In this document: positions 1 to 12,802 of the stretch, piece by piece | How positions within the stretch are numbered: the first letter of the stretch is position 1 | Layout of the letters: each line of letters starts with the position of its first letter | Assembly: GCF_910592395.1 (NCBI RefSeq) | Contig: NC_088320.1 | Location: 9,922,001-9,986,000 of the forward strand | Reading direction: 5' to 3' | Length of the DNA stretch: 64,000 nt | From: Lineus longissimus | Taxonomy: Eukaryota > Nemertea > Pilidiophora > Heteronemertea > Lineidae | The notes under the pieces: model-generated | Seen by the model: the letters and a program-made list of their open reading frames with translations, nothing else | Databases searched by the model: none | What the model was told of the DNA's origin: nothing | Translations under genes and position numbers: made by a program

Positions 1-849
1 TCAGTTTGTCTAATCGGGCACTTCTACTCTGAAAAACCATAATTAGCGTGATCGGTCGTGACGAGCGCCATCGCCGACTGACAATGATCGCCAGTAGTCT
101 TATATCGTTGGTCGAATGACAAATTATCATCGCAGAATCTTGAAATTGTGGTCTCAGTTAGTCAAATCGGTCATCTCGACTCCGTATAACCAAAATAAGC
201 GTGATCGGTCGCAACGAGCGGCTTCGCTGACCGACTTTCATCACCAGTAGTGTAATATCGCTAGTCGAATTACAACTTATCATCGCAGAATCTGGAAATT
301 GCGTTCTCAGTTTGTCCAATTCGTCATCTCGACTCTGTAAAACCATAATGAGCGTGACTGGTCGCAACGAGCGCCATCGCCAATCGTCTTTCATCACCAG
401 TCTTTTAATATCGTTATCAAATGACAACTTATCATCGCAGAATCTCAAAATTGTGGTCTCAGTTGGTCTAATCGGTCATCTCGACTCTGTATAACCAAAA
501 TGAGCGTGATCAGTCGTGACGAGCGCCATCGCCGACCGACTTTCATCGCCAGTAGTGTAATATCGCTAGTCGAATGACAACTTCTCATCGCAGAATCTGA
601 CCCTTGCGATCTCAGTTTTTCCAATCGGTCATCTTGACTCTGTATAACCAAAATGAGCGTGATCTGTCGCGACAGGCGCCATCGCTCACCGACCGTTATC
701 GCCAGTAGCGTAATATTGCTAGTCGAATGACAACTTCTCATCGCAGAATCTCAAAATTGCTGTTTAAGTTTGTCCAATCGGTCATCTTGACTCTGCATAA
801 CCAAAATGGGCGTGATCGTTCGCGACGAGCGCCATCGCCGCTGACTTTC
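1..849. repeat. Left edge: first i-h-f-k-j cassette
   Basis: The window opens inside a type e relative ('gggcacttc' near 17). It then runs i, h, f, k and j to about 740 and a further monomer with 'gctgtttaagtttg'. The cassette recurs at 3280, 4501 and 7854 (offsets 3202, 1221 and 3353 bp). Confidence 0.82.
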
Positions 850-2090
850 ATCGCCAGTAGTGTAATATCGCTAGTCGAATGACAACTTATCATCGCAGAA
901 TCTCAAAATTGCGGTCTCAGTTGTCCAATCGGTCATCTTGACTCTGTATAACCAAAATGAGCGTGATCGGTCGCGACAAGCGCCATCGCTCACCGCCCGT
1001 CATCGCCAGTAGCGAAATATTGCTAGTCGAATGACAACTTCTCATCGCAGAATCTCAAAATTGCCGTCTAAGTTTGTCCAATCGGTCATCTTGACTCTGT
1101 ATAACCAAAATGAGCGTGATCGGTCGCGACGAGCGCCATCACCTACTGACTTTCATCGCCAGTAGTGTAATATTGCTAGTCGAATGACAACTTATCATCG
1201 CAGAATCTCGAAATTGCTGTCTCAGTTTGTCCAATCAGTCATCTTCACCCTGTATAATCAAAATAAGCGTGATCGGTCGTGACAAGCGCCATCGCTCACC
1301 GACTGTCATCGCCAGTAGCGTAATATTGATATTCGAATGACGACTAATCATCGCAGAATCACGAAATTGTGGTCTCAGTTTGTCTAATCAGCCACTTCTA
1401 CTCTGAAAAACTAAAATTAGCGTGATCGGTCGCGACGAGCGCCATCGCCGACCGACTTTCATCGCCAGTAGTGTAATATCGCTAGTCGAATGACAACTTA
1501 TCATCGCAGAATCTCAAAATTGCGGTCTCAGTTGTCCAATCGGTCATCTTGACTCTGTATAACCAAAATGAGCGTGATCGGTTGCGACAAGCGCCATCGC
1601 TCACCGACCGTCATCGCCAGTAGCGAAATATTGCTAGTCGAATGACAACTTCTCATCGCAGAATCTCAAAATTGCCGTCTAAGTTTGTCCAATCGGTCAT
1701 CTTGACTCTGTATAACCAAAATGAGCGTGATCGGTCGCGACAAGCGCCATCACCTACTGACTTTCATCGCCAGTAGTGTAATATTGCTAGTCGAATGACA
1801 ACTTATCATCGCAGAATCTCGAAATTGCTGTCTCAGTTTGTCCAATCAGTCATCTTCACCCTGTATAATCAAAATAAGCGTGATCGGTCGTGACAAGCGC
1901 CATCGCTCACCGACTGTCATCGCCAGTAGCGTAATATTGATATTCGAATGACGACTAATCATCGCAGAATCACGAAATTGTGGTCTCAGTTTGTCTAGTC
2001 AGCCACTTCTACTCTGAAAAACTAAAATTAGCGTGATCGGTCGCGACGAGCGCCATCGCCGACCGACTTTCATCGCCAGTAGTGTAATAT
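850..2090. repeat. 611-bp tandem duplication (4-mer)
   Basis: About 850-1460 and 1461-2071 align at an offset of 611 bp. Both copies share a one-base deletion in 'ctcagttgtccaatc' (near 920 and 1531), 'cacctactgac' (near 1140 and 1751), 'caccctgtataatc' (1237 and 1848) and 'gatattcgaatgacgac'. A few substitutions separate them, such as 'accgcccg' versus 'accgaccg'. Confidence 0.85.
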
Positions 2091-2587
2091 CGCTATCGAA
2101 TCACGACTTATCATCGCAGAATCTCGAAATTGTGGTCTCAGTTTGTCTAATCGGTCATCTCGACTCTGTATAACCAAAGTGAGCGTGATCAGTCGCGACA
2201 AGCCATCGCCGCTGACTTTCATCGCCAGTAGTGTAATATCGCTAGTTGAATGACAACTTCTCATCGCAGAATCTCGAAATTGCCTTCTAAGTTTGTCCAA
2301 TCGGTCATCTTGACTCTGTATAACCAAAATGAGCGTGATCGGTCACGACGAGCGCCATCGCCGCTGACTTTCATCGCCAGTAGCGTAATATTACTAGTCG
2401 AATGACGACTAATCATCGCAGAATCACGAAATTGTGGTCTCAGTTTGTCTAATCAGCCACTTCTACTCTGAAAAACTAAAATTAGCGTGATCGGTCGCGA
2501 CGAGCGCCATCGCCGACCAACTTTCATCGCCAGTAGTGTAATATCGCTATCGAATGACGACTTATCATCGCAGAATCTCGAAATTGC
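1765..2587. repeat. Left copy of an ~823-bp block repeated at 6035-6857
   Basis: The block aligns with 6035-6857 at an offset of 4270 bp. Rare shared variants support it: 'gctatcgaatcacgac' (2091 and 6361), 'gcgacaagccatcgcc' (2197 and 6467) and 'gctagttgaatga'. The sequences part at 'aaattgctg' versus 'aaattgagg', where the left copy enters a g monomer. This block duplication was later embedded in other HORs. Confidence 0.8.
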
Positions 2588-2718
2588 TGTCTCAGTTTGG
2601 TTCAATCGGTCATCTTGACTCCGTATAACCAAAATTAGCGTGATCGATCACGACGAGCGCCATCACCGACCGACTTTCATCGCCAGTAGCGAAATATTGC
2701 TAGTCGAATGACAACTTC
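2091..2718. repeat. Mixed monomers between two HOR blocks
   Basis: This stretch has e-like ('agccacttc' near 2458), d-like and g monomers in an order not directly repeated beside it. It overlaps the end of the block copied at 6035-6857. No non-satellite sequence is visible. Confidence 0.75.
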
Positions 2719-5160
2719 TCATCGCAGAATCTCAAAATTGCCGTCTAAGTTTGTCCAATCGGTCATCTTGACTCTGTATAACCAAAGTGAGCGTGATCGG
2801 TCACGACGAGCGCCATCGCCGCTGACTTTCATCGCCAGTAGTGTAATATCGCTAGTCGAATGACAACTTATCATCGCAGAATCTCGAAATTGCGGTCTCA
2901 GTTTGTCCAATCGGTCATCTTGACTCTGTATAACCAAAATGAGCGTGATCGGTCGCGACGAGCGCCATCGCTCACCGACCGTCATCGCCAGTAGCCTAAT
3001 ATTGCTAGTCGAATGACAACTTCTCATCGCAGAATCTCAAAATTGCCGTCTAAGTTTGTCCAATCGGTCATCTAGACTCTGTATAACCAAAATGAGCGTG
3101 ATCGGTCACGACGAGCGCCATCGCCGCTGACTTTCATCGCCAGTAGTGTAATATCGCTAGTCGAATGACAACTTCTCATCGCAGAATCTCGAAATTATGG
3201 TCTCAGTTTGTCTAATCGGTCATCTTGACTCTGTATAACCAAAATTAGCGTGATCGGTCGTGACGAGCGCCATCGCCGACTGACAATGATCGCCAGTAGT
3301 CTTATATCGTTGGTCGAATGTCAAATTATCATCCCAGAATCTTGAAATTGTGGTCTCAGTTAGTCAAATCGGTCATCTCGACTCCGTATAACCAAAATAA
3401 GCGTGATCGGTCGCGACGAGCGGCTTCGCTGACCGACTTTCATCACCAGTAGTGTAATATCGCTAGTCGAATTACAACTTATCATCGCAGAATCTGGAAA
3501 TTGCGTTCTCAGTTTGTCCAATTCGTCATCTCGACTCTGTAAAACCATAATGAGCGTGACTGGTCGCAACGAGCGCCATCGCCAATCGTCTTTCATCACC
3601 AGTCTTTTAATGTCGTTATCAAATGACAACTTATCATCGCAGAATCTCAAAATTGTGGTCTCAGTTGGTCTAATCGGTCATCTCGACTCTGTATAACCAA
3701 AATGAGCGTGATCGGTCGTGACGAGCGCCATCGCCGACCGACTTTCATCGCCAGTAGTGTAATATCGCTAGTCGAATGACAACTTCTCATCGCAGAATCT
3801 GACCCTTGCGATCTCAGTTTTTCCAATCGGTCATCTTGACTCTGTATAACCAAAATGAGCGTGATCTGTCGCGACAGGCGCCATCGCTCACCGACCGTTA
3901 TCGCCAGTAGCGTAATATTGCTAGTCGAATGACAACTTCTCATCGCAGAATCTCAAAATTGCCGTCTAAGTTTGTCCAATCGGTCATCTTGACTCTGTAT
4001 AACCAAAGTGAGCGTGATCGGTCACGACGAGCGCCATCGCCGCTGACTTTCATCGCCAGTAGTGTAATATCGCTAGTCGAATGACAACTTATCATCGCAG
4101 AATCTCGAAATTGCGGTCTCAGTTTGTCCAATCGGTCATCTTGACTCTGTATAACCAAAATGAGCGTGATCGGTCGCGACAAGCGCCATCGCTCACCGAC
4201 CGTCATCGCCAGTAGCAAAATATTGCTAGTCGAATGACAACTTCTCATCGCAGAATCTCAAAATTGCCGTCTAAGTTTGTCCAATCGGTCATCTAGACTC
4301 TGTATAACCAAAATGAGCGTGATCGGTCACGACGAGCGCCATCGCCGCTGACTTTCATCGCCAGTAGTGTAATATTGCTAGTCGAATGACAACTTATCAT
4401 CGCAGAATCTCGAAATTGCGGTCTCAGTTTGTCCAATCGGTCATCTTGACTCTGTATAACCAAAATTAGCGTGATCGGTCGTGACGAGCGCCATCGCCGA
4501 CTGACAATGATCGCCAGTAGTCTTATATCGTTTGTCGAATGTCAAATTATCATCCCAGAATCTTGAAATTGTGGTCTCAGTTAGTCAAATCGGTCATCTC
4601 GACTCCGTATAACCAAAATAAGCGTGATCGGTCGCGACGAGCGGCTTCGCTGACCGACTTTCATCACCAGTAGTGTAATATTGCTAGTCGAATTACAACT
4701 TATCATCGCAGAATCTGGAAATTGCGTTCTCAGTTTGTCCAATTCGTCATCTCGACTCTGTAAAACCATAATGAGCGTGACTGGTCGCAACGAGCGCCAT
4801 CGCCAATCGTCTTTCATCACCAGTCTTTTAATGTCGTTATCAAATGACAACTTATCATCGCAGAATCTCAAAATTGTGGTCTCAGTTGGTCTAATCGGTC
4901 ATCTCGACTCTGTATAACCAAAATGAGCGTGATCGGTCGTGACGAGCGCCATCGCCGACCGACTTTCATCGCCAGTAGTGTAATATCGCTAGTCGAATGA
5001 CAACTTCTCATCGCAGAATCTGACCCTTGCGATCTCAGTTTTTCCAATCGGTCATCTTGACTCTGTATAACCAAAATGAGCGTGATCTGTCGCGACAGGC
5101 GCCATCGCTCACCGACCGTTATCGCCAGTAGCGTAATATTGCTAGTCGAATGACAACTTC
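2719..5160. repeat. 1221-bp HOR (8-mer), two tandem copies
   Basis: 2719-3939 and 3940-5160 align at an offset of 1221 bp. Each copy holds two d/c-like monomers, then the i-h-f-k-j cassette ending in 'gacaggcgccatcgc' (near 3876 and 5097). Shared rare variants include 'gtcatctagactctg' (near 3070 and 4290) and 'gaatgtcaaattatcatccc'. The unit is three bases short of 8x153, which agrees with 152-bp members. Confidence 0.85.
4995..5147 (+). repeat. Monomer type j (153 bp), left-domain specific
   Basis: It is recognised by 'aatctgacccttgcgatc', with 'gacaggcgccatcgc' and 'ccgttatcgcc' in the second half. Copies lie near 590, 3800, 5020 and 8380, and modified ones near 10680, 12385 and 14050. 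I saw none to the right of 14.1 kb. Confidence 0.85.
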
Positions 5161-7292
5161 TCATCGCAGAATCTCAAAATTGCCGTCTAAGTTTGTCCAA
5201 TCGGTCATCTTGACTCTGTATAACCAAAATGAGCGTGATCGGTCGCGACGAGCGCCATCATCTACTGACTTTCATCGCCAGTAGTGTAATATTGCTAGTC
5301 GAATGACAACTTATCATCGCAGAATCTCGAAATTGCGGTCTCAGTTTGTCCAATCAGTCATCTTCACCCTGTATAATCAAAATAAGCGTGATCGGTCGCG
5401 ACAAGCGCCATCGCTCACCGACTGTCATCGCCAGTAGCGTAATATTGCTATTCGAATAAAAACTTCTCATCGCAGAATCTCGAAATTGCCATTTAAGTTT
5501 GTCCAATCGGTCATCTTGACTCTGTATAACCAAAATGAGCGTGATCGGTCACGACGAGCGCCATCGCCGCTGACTTTCATCGCCAGTAGTGTAATATTGC
5601 TAGTCGAATGACGACTAATCATCGCAGAATCACGAAATTGTGGTCTCAGTTTGTCTAATCAGCCACTTTTACTCTAAAAAACTAAAATTAGCGTGATCGG
5701 TCGCGACGAGCGCCATCGCCGACCGACTTTCATCGCCAGTAGTGTAATATCGCTATCGAATGACGACTTATCATCGCAGAATCTCGTAATTGTGGTCTCA
5801 GTTTGTCTAATCGGTAATCTCGACTCTGTATAACCAAAATTAGCGTGATCGATCACGACGAGCGCCATCACCGACCAACTTTCATCGCCAGTAGCGAAAT
5901 ATTGCTAGTCGAATGACAACTTCTCATCGCAGAATCTCAAAATTGCCGTCTAAGTTTGTCCAATCGGTCATCTTGACTCTGTATAACCAAAGTGAGCGTG
6001 ATCGGTCACGACGAGCGCCATCGCCGCTGACTTTCATCGCCAGTGGTGTAATATTGCTAGTCGAATGACAACTTATCATCGCAGAATCTCGAAATTGCTG
6101 TCTCAGTTTGTCCAATCAGTCATCTTCACCCTGTATAATCAAAATAAGCGTGATCGGTCGTGACAAGCGCCATCGCTCACCGACTGTCATCGCCAGTAGC
6201 GTAATATTGATATTCGAATGACGACTAATCATCGCAGAATCACGAAATTGTGGTCTCAGTTTGTCTAATCAGCCACTTCTACTCTGAAAAACTAAAATTA
6301 GCGTGATCGGTCGCGACGAGCGCCATCGCCGACCGACTTTCATCGCCAGTAGTGTAATATCGCTATCGAATCACGACTTATCATCGCAGAATCTCGAAAT
6401 TGTGGTCTCAGTTTGTCTAATCGGTCATCTCGACTCTGTATAACCAAAGTGAGCGTGATCAGTCGCGACAAGCCATCGCCGCTGACTTTCATCGCCAGTA
6501 GTGTAATATCGCTAGTTGAATGATAACTTCTCATCGCAGAATCTCGAAATTGCCTTCTAAGTTTGTCCAATCGGTCATCTTGACTCTGTATAACCAAAAT
6601 GAGCGTGATCGGTCACGACGAGCGCCATCGCCGCTGACTTTCATCGCCAGTAGCGTAATATTACTAGTCGAATGACGACTAATCATCGCAGAATCACGAA
6701 ATTGTGGTCTCAGTTTGTCTAATCAGCCACTTCTACTCTGAAAAACTAAAATTAGCGTGATCGGTCGCGACGAGCGCCATCGCCGACCAACTTTCATCGC
6801 CAGTAGTGTAATATTGCTATCGAATGACGACTTATCATCGCAGAATCTCGAAATTGAGGTCTCAGTTTGTCTAATCGGTCATCTCGACTCTGTATAACCA
6901 AAATTAGCGTGATCGATCACGACGAGAGCCATCACCGACCGACTTTCATCGCCAGTAGCGAAATATTGCTAGTCGAATGACAACTTCTCATCGCAGAATC
7001 TCAAAATTGCCGTCTAAGTTTGTCCAATCGGTCATCTTGACTCTGTATAACCAAAGTGAGCGTGATCGGTCACGATGAGCGCCATCGCCGCTGACTTTCA
7101 TCGCCAGTAGTGTAATATCGCTATCGAATGACGACTTATCATCGCAGAATCTCGAAATTGCTGTCTCAGTTTGGTTCAATCGGTCATCTTGACTCCGTAT
7201 AACCAAAATTAGCGTGATCGATCACGACGAGCGCCATCACCGACCGACTTTCATCGCCAGTAGCGAAATATTGCTAGTCGAATGACAACTTC
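5161..7292. repeat. Left-domain HOR segment
   Basis: It contains 'atctactgac', e-like monomers with 'ccacttttactctaaaaaac' (near 5664), then the block shared with 1765-2587, then g-associated monomers up to 7292. The first ~870 bp reappear around 8820-9680 at an offset of 3658 bp. Confidence 0.78.
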
Positions 7293-9700
7293 TCATCGCA
7301 GAATCTCAAAATTGCCGTCTAAGTTTGTCCAATCGGTCATCTTGACTCTGTATAACCAAAGTGAGCGTGATCGGTCACGACGAGCGCCATCGCCGCTGAC
7401 TTTCATCGCCAGTAGTGTAATATCGCTAGTCGAATGACAACTTATCATCGCAGAATCTCGAAATTGCGGTCTCAGTTTGTCCAATCGGTCATCTTGACTC
7501 TGTATAACCAAAATGAGCGTGATCGGTCGCGACAAGCGCCATCGCTCACCGACCGTCATCGCCAGTAGCAAAATATTGCTAGTCGAATGACAACTTCTCA
7601 TCGCAGAATCTCAAAATTGCCGTCTAAGTTTGTCCAATCGGTCATCTAGACTCTGTATAACCAAAATGAGCGTGATCGGTCGCGACGAGCGCCATCGCCG
7701 CTGACTTTCATCGCCAGTAGTGTAATATCGCTAGTCGAATGACAACTTATCATCGCAGAATCTCGATATTATGGTCTCAGTTTGTCTAATCGGTCATCTT
7801 GACTCTGTATAACCAAAATTAGCGTGATCGGTCGTGACGAGCGCCATCGCCGACTGACAATGATCGCCAGTAGTCTTATATCGTTGGTCGAATGTCAAAT
7901 TATCATCCCAGAATCTTGAAATTGTGGTCTCAGTTAGTCAAATCGGTCATCTCGACTCCGTATAACCAAAATAAGCGTGATCGGTCGCGACGAGCGGCTT
8001 CGCTGACCGACTTTCATCACCAGTAGTGTAATATCGCTAGTCGAATTACAACTTATCATCGCAGAATCTGGAAATTGCGTTCTCAGTTTGTCCAATTCGT
8101 CATCTCGACTCTGTAAAACCATAATGAGCGTGACTGGTCGCAACGAGCGCCATCGCCAATCGTCTTTCATCACCAGTCTTTTAATGTCGTTATCAAATGA
8201 CAACTTATCATCGCAGAATCTCAAAATTGTGGTCTCAGTTGGTCTAATCGGTCATCTCGACTCTGTATAACCAAAATGAGCGTGATCGGTCGTGACGAGC
8301 GCCATCGCCGACCGACTTTCATCGCCAGTAGTGTAATATCGCTAGTCGAATGACAACTTCTCATCGCAGAATCTGACCCTTGCGATCTCAGTTTTTCCAA
8401 TCGGTCATCTTGACTCTGTATAACCAAAATGAGCGTGATCTGTCGCGACAGGCGCCATCGCTCACCGACCGTTATCGCCAGTAGCGTAATATTGCTATTC
8501 GAATGACAACTTCTCATCGCAGAATCTCAAAATTGCCGTCTAAGTTTGTCCAATCGGTCATCTTGACTCTGTATGACCAAAATGGGCGTGATCGTTCGCG
8601 ACGAGCGCCATCGCCGCTGACTTTCATCGCCAGTAGTGTAATATCGCTAGTCGAATGACAACTTATCATCGCAGAATCTCGAAATTGCGGTCTCAGTTTG
8701 TCCAATCGGTCATCTTGACTCTGTATAACCAAAATGAGCGTGATCGGTCGCGACAAGCGCCATCGCTCACCGACCGTCATCGCCAGTAGCGTAATATTGC
8801 TAGTCGAATGACAACTTCTCATCGCAGAATCTCAAAATTGCCGTCTAAGTTTGTCCAATCGGTCATCTTGACTCTGTATAACCAAAATGAGCGTGATCGG
8901 TCGCGACGAGCGCCATCACCTACTGACTTTCATCGCCAGTAGTGTAATATTGCTAGTCGAATGACAACTTATCATCGCAGAATCTCGAAATTGCGGTCTC
9001 AGTTTGTCCAATCAGTCATCTTCACCCTGTATAATCAAAATAAGCGTGATCGGTCGCGACAAGCGCCATCGCTCACCGACTGTCATCGCCAGTAGCGTAA
9101 TATTGCTATTCGAATAAAAACTTCTCATCGCAGAATCTCGAAATTGCCATTTAAGTTTGTCCAATCGGTCATCTTGACTCTGTATAACCAAAATGAGCGT
9201 GATCGGTCACGACGAGCGCCATCGCCGCTGACTTTCATCGCCAGTAGTGTAATATTGCTAGTCGAATGACGACTAATCATCGCAGAATCACGAAATTGTG
9301 GTCTCAGTTTGTCTAATCAGCCACTTTTACTCTAAAAAACTAAAATTAGCGTGATCGGTCGCGACGAGCGCCATCGCCGACCGACTTTCATCGCCAGTAG
9401 TGTAATATCGCTATCGAATGACGACTTATCATCGCAGAATCTCGTAATTGTGGTCTCAGTTTGTCTAATCGGTAATCTCGACTCTGTATAACCAAAATTA
9501 GCGTGATCGATCACGACGAGCGCCATCACCGACCAACTTTCATCGCCAGTAGCGAAATATTGCTAGTCGAATGACAACTTCTCATCGCAGAATCTCAAAA
9601 TTGCCGTCTAAGTTTGTCCAATCGGTCATCTTGACTCTGTATAACCAAAGTGAGCGTGATCGGTCACGACGAGCGCCATCGCCGCTGACTTTCATCGCCA
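7293..9700. repeat. Displaced copy of 3940-6020 with a two-monomer insertion
   Basis: The offset is 3353 bp from 7293 to about 8515 (fourth i-h-f-k-j cassette). It becomes 3658 bp from about 8830 onward, as shown by 'tactgac' at 5263 and 8921 and 'ccacttttactct' at 5664 and 9322. The 305-bp difference equals two extra monomers at about 8515-8830. Confidence 0.8.
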
Positions 9701-10649
9701 GTAGTGTAATATCGCTATCGAATGACGACTTATCATCGCAGAATCTCGAAATTGCTGTCTCAGTTTGGTTCAATCGGTCATCTTGACTCCGTATAACCAA
9801 AATTAGCGTGATCGATCACGACGAGCGCCATCACCGACCGACTTTCATCGCCAGTAGCGAAATATTGCTAGTCGAATGACAACTTCTCATCGCAGAATCT
9901 CAAAATTGCCGTCTAAGTTTGTCCAATCGGTCATCTTGACTCTGTATAACCAAAGTGAGCGTGATCGGTCGCGACGAGCGCCATCGCCGCTGACTTTCAT
10001 CGCCAGTAGTGTAATATCGCTAGTTGAATGACAACTTCTCATCGCAGAATCTCGAAATTGCCGTCTAAGTTTGTCCAATTGGTCATCTTCACTCTGTATA
10101 ACCAAAGTGAGCGTGATCGGTCGCGACGAGGGCCATCGCCGCTGACTTTCATCGTCAGTAGTGTAATATCGCTAGTTGAATGACAACTTTTCATCGCAGA
10201 ATCTCGAAATTGCCGTCTTAGTTAGTCCAATCGGTCATCTTGACTCTGTATAACCAAAGTGAGCGTGATCGGTCGCGACGAGCGCCATCGCCGCTGACTT
10301 TCATCGCCGGTAGTGTAATATTGCTAGTCGAATGACAACTTATCATCGCAGAATCTCGAAATTGCGCTCTCAGTTTGTCCAATCGGTCATCTTGACTCTG
10401 TATAACTAAAATTAGCGTGATCGGTCGCGACGAGCGCCATCGCCGACTGACAATGATCGCCAGTAGTCTTATATCGATGGTCGAATGACAAATTATCATC
10501 GCAGAATCTTGAAATTGTGGTCTCAGTTAGTCGAATCGGTCATCTCGACTCCGTATAAACAAAATGAGCGTGATCGGTCACGACGAGCGGCTTCGCTGAC
10601 CGACTTTCATCGCCAGTAGTGTAATATCGCTAGTCGAATGACAACTTAT

Positions 10650-10700
10650 CATCGCAGAATCTGGAAATTGCGTTGGCAGAATCTGACCCTTGCGGTGTCA
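10650..10700 (+). repeat. Monomer with ~21-bp internal tandem duplication
   Basis: The region around 'gcagaatct' is present twice in succession. An f-type start ('ctggaaattgcgtt') is followed by a j-type start ('gcagaatctgacccttgc'), which lengthens the monomer by about 21 bp. The same structure recurs at about 12351-12401 and 14022-14072, so the event was copied by later block duplication. Confidence 0.82.
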
Positions 10701-12782
10701 GTTTTTCCAAATGGTCATCTTGACTCTGTATAACCAAAATGAGCGTGATCGGTCGCGACAAGCGCCATCGCTCACCGACCGTTATCGCCAGTAGCGTAGT
10801 ATTGCTAGTCGAATGACAACTTCTCATCGCAGAATCTCAAAATTGCTGTTTAAGTTTGTCCAATCGGTCATCTTGACTCTGTATAACCAAAATGAGCGTG
10901 ATCGGTCGCGACGAGCGCCATCACCGACTGACTTTCATTGCCAGTAGTGTAATATTGCTAGTCGAATGACAACTTATCATCGCAGAATCTCGAAATTGCG
11001 GTCTCAGTTTGGCCAATCAGTCATCTTCACTCTGTATAACCAAAATAAGCGTGATCGGTTGTGACAAGCGTCATCGCTCACCGACTGTCATCGCCAGTAG
11101 CGTAATATTGCTATTCGAATAACAACTTCTCATCGCAGAATCTCGAAATTGCCATCTAAGTTTGTCCAATCGGTCATCTTGACTCTGTATAACCAAAATG
11201 AGCGTGATCGGTCACGACGAGCGCCATCGCCGCTGACTTTCATCGCCAGTAGTGTAATATTGCTAGTCGAATGACGACTAATCATCGCAGAATCACGAAA
11301 TTGTGGTTCAGTTTGTCTAATCGAGCACTTCTACTCTGAAAAACCAAAATTAGCGTGATCGGTTGCGAGGAGCGCCATCGCCGGCCGACTTTCATCGCCA
11401 GTAGTGTAATATCGCTATCGAATGACGACTTATCATCGCAGAATCTCGAAATTGTGGTCTCAGTTTGTCTAATCGGTCATCTCGACTCTGTATAACCAAA
11501 ATTAGCGTGATCGATCACGACGAGCGCCATCACCGACCGACTTTCATCACCAGTAGCGTAATATTGCTAGTCGAATGACAACTTCTCATCGCAGAACCTC
11601 GAAATTGCTGTCTCAGTTTGGTTCAATCGGTCATCTTGACTCCGTATAACCAAAATTAGCGTGATCGATCACGACGAGCGCCATCACCGACCGACTTTCA
11701 TCGCCACTGGCGAAATATTGCTAGTCGAATGACAACTTCTCATCGCAGAATCTCAAAATTGCCATCTAAGTTTGTCCAATCGGTCATCTTGACTCTGTAT
11801 AACCAAAGTGAGTGTGATCGGTCGCGACGAGCGCCATCGCCGCTGACTTTCATCGCCAGTAGTGTAATATCGCTAGTTGAATGACAACTTCTCATCGCAG
11901 AATCTCGAAATTGCCGTCTAAGTTTCTCCGATCGGTCATCTTGACTCTGTATAACCAAAGTGAGCGTGATCGGTCGCGACGAGCGCCATCGCCGCTGACT
12001 TTCATCGCCAGTAGTGTAATATTGCTTGTCGAATGACAACTTCTCACTGCTGAATCTCGAAATTGCGGTCTCAGTTTGTCCAATTGGTCATCTTGACTCT
12101 GTATAACCAAAATTAGCGTGATCGGTCGCGACGAGCGCCATCGCCGACTGACAATGATTACCAGTAGTCTTATATCGTTGGTCGAATGACAAATTATCAT
12201 CGCAGAATCTTGAAATTGTGGTCTCAGTTAGTCGAATCGGTCATCTCGACTCCGTATAAACAAAATGAGCGTGATCGGTCGCGATGACTGACTTCGCCGA
12301 CCGACTTTCATCGCCAGTAGTGTAATATCGCTAGTCGAATGACAACTTATCATCGCAGAATCTGGAAATTGCGTTGGCAGAATCTGACCCTTGCGGTCTC
12401 AGTTTTTCCAATTGGTCATCTTGACTCTGTATAACCAAAATGAGCGTGATCGGTCGCGACAAGCGCCATCGCTCACCGACTGTTATCGCCAGTAGCGTAG
12501 TATTGCTAGTCGAATGACAACTTCTCATCGCAGAATCTCAAAATTGTGGTCTCAGTTTGTCTATTCGGTCATCTCGACTCTGTATAACCAAAATTAGCGT
12601 GATCGATCACGACGAGCGCCATCACCGACCGACTTTCATCGCCAGTAGCGAAATATTGCTAGTCGAATGACAACTTCTCATCGCAGAATCTCAAAATTGC
12701 CGTCTAAGTTTGTCCAATCGGTCATCTTGACTCTGCATAACCAAAGTGAGTGTGATCGGTCGCGACGAGCGCCATCGCCGCT

Positions 12783-12802
12783 GACTTTCATCGACTAATC
12801 AT
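12783..12802 (+). repeat. Monomer with ~31-bp internal deletion
   Basis: 'gactttcatcg' runs directly into 'actaatcatcgcag'. The usual 'ccagtagtg...gaatgacg' stretch of about 31 bp is missing. The homologous monomer near 11235-11285 is intact, so this deletion is private to the second copy of the 11.3/12.8-kb duplication. Confidence 0.85.

Noticed and set aside
312-494. Recurrent 60-codon plus-strand ORF (also near 3514, 8088, 26747, 34243 and others)
   Set aside because: It is the frame spanning f and the following k monomer, repeated wherever the cassette occurs. It carries nothing beyond satellite sequence.
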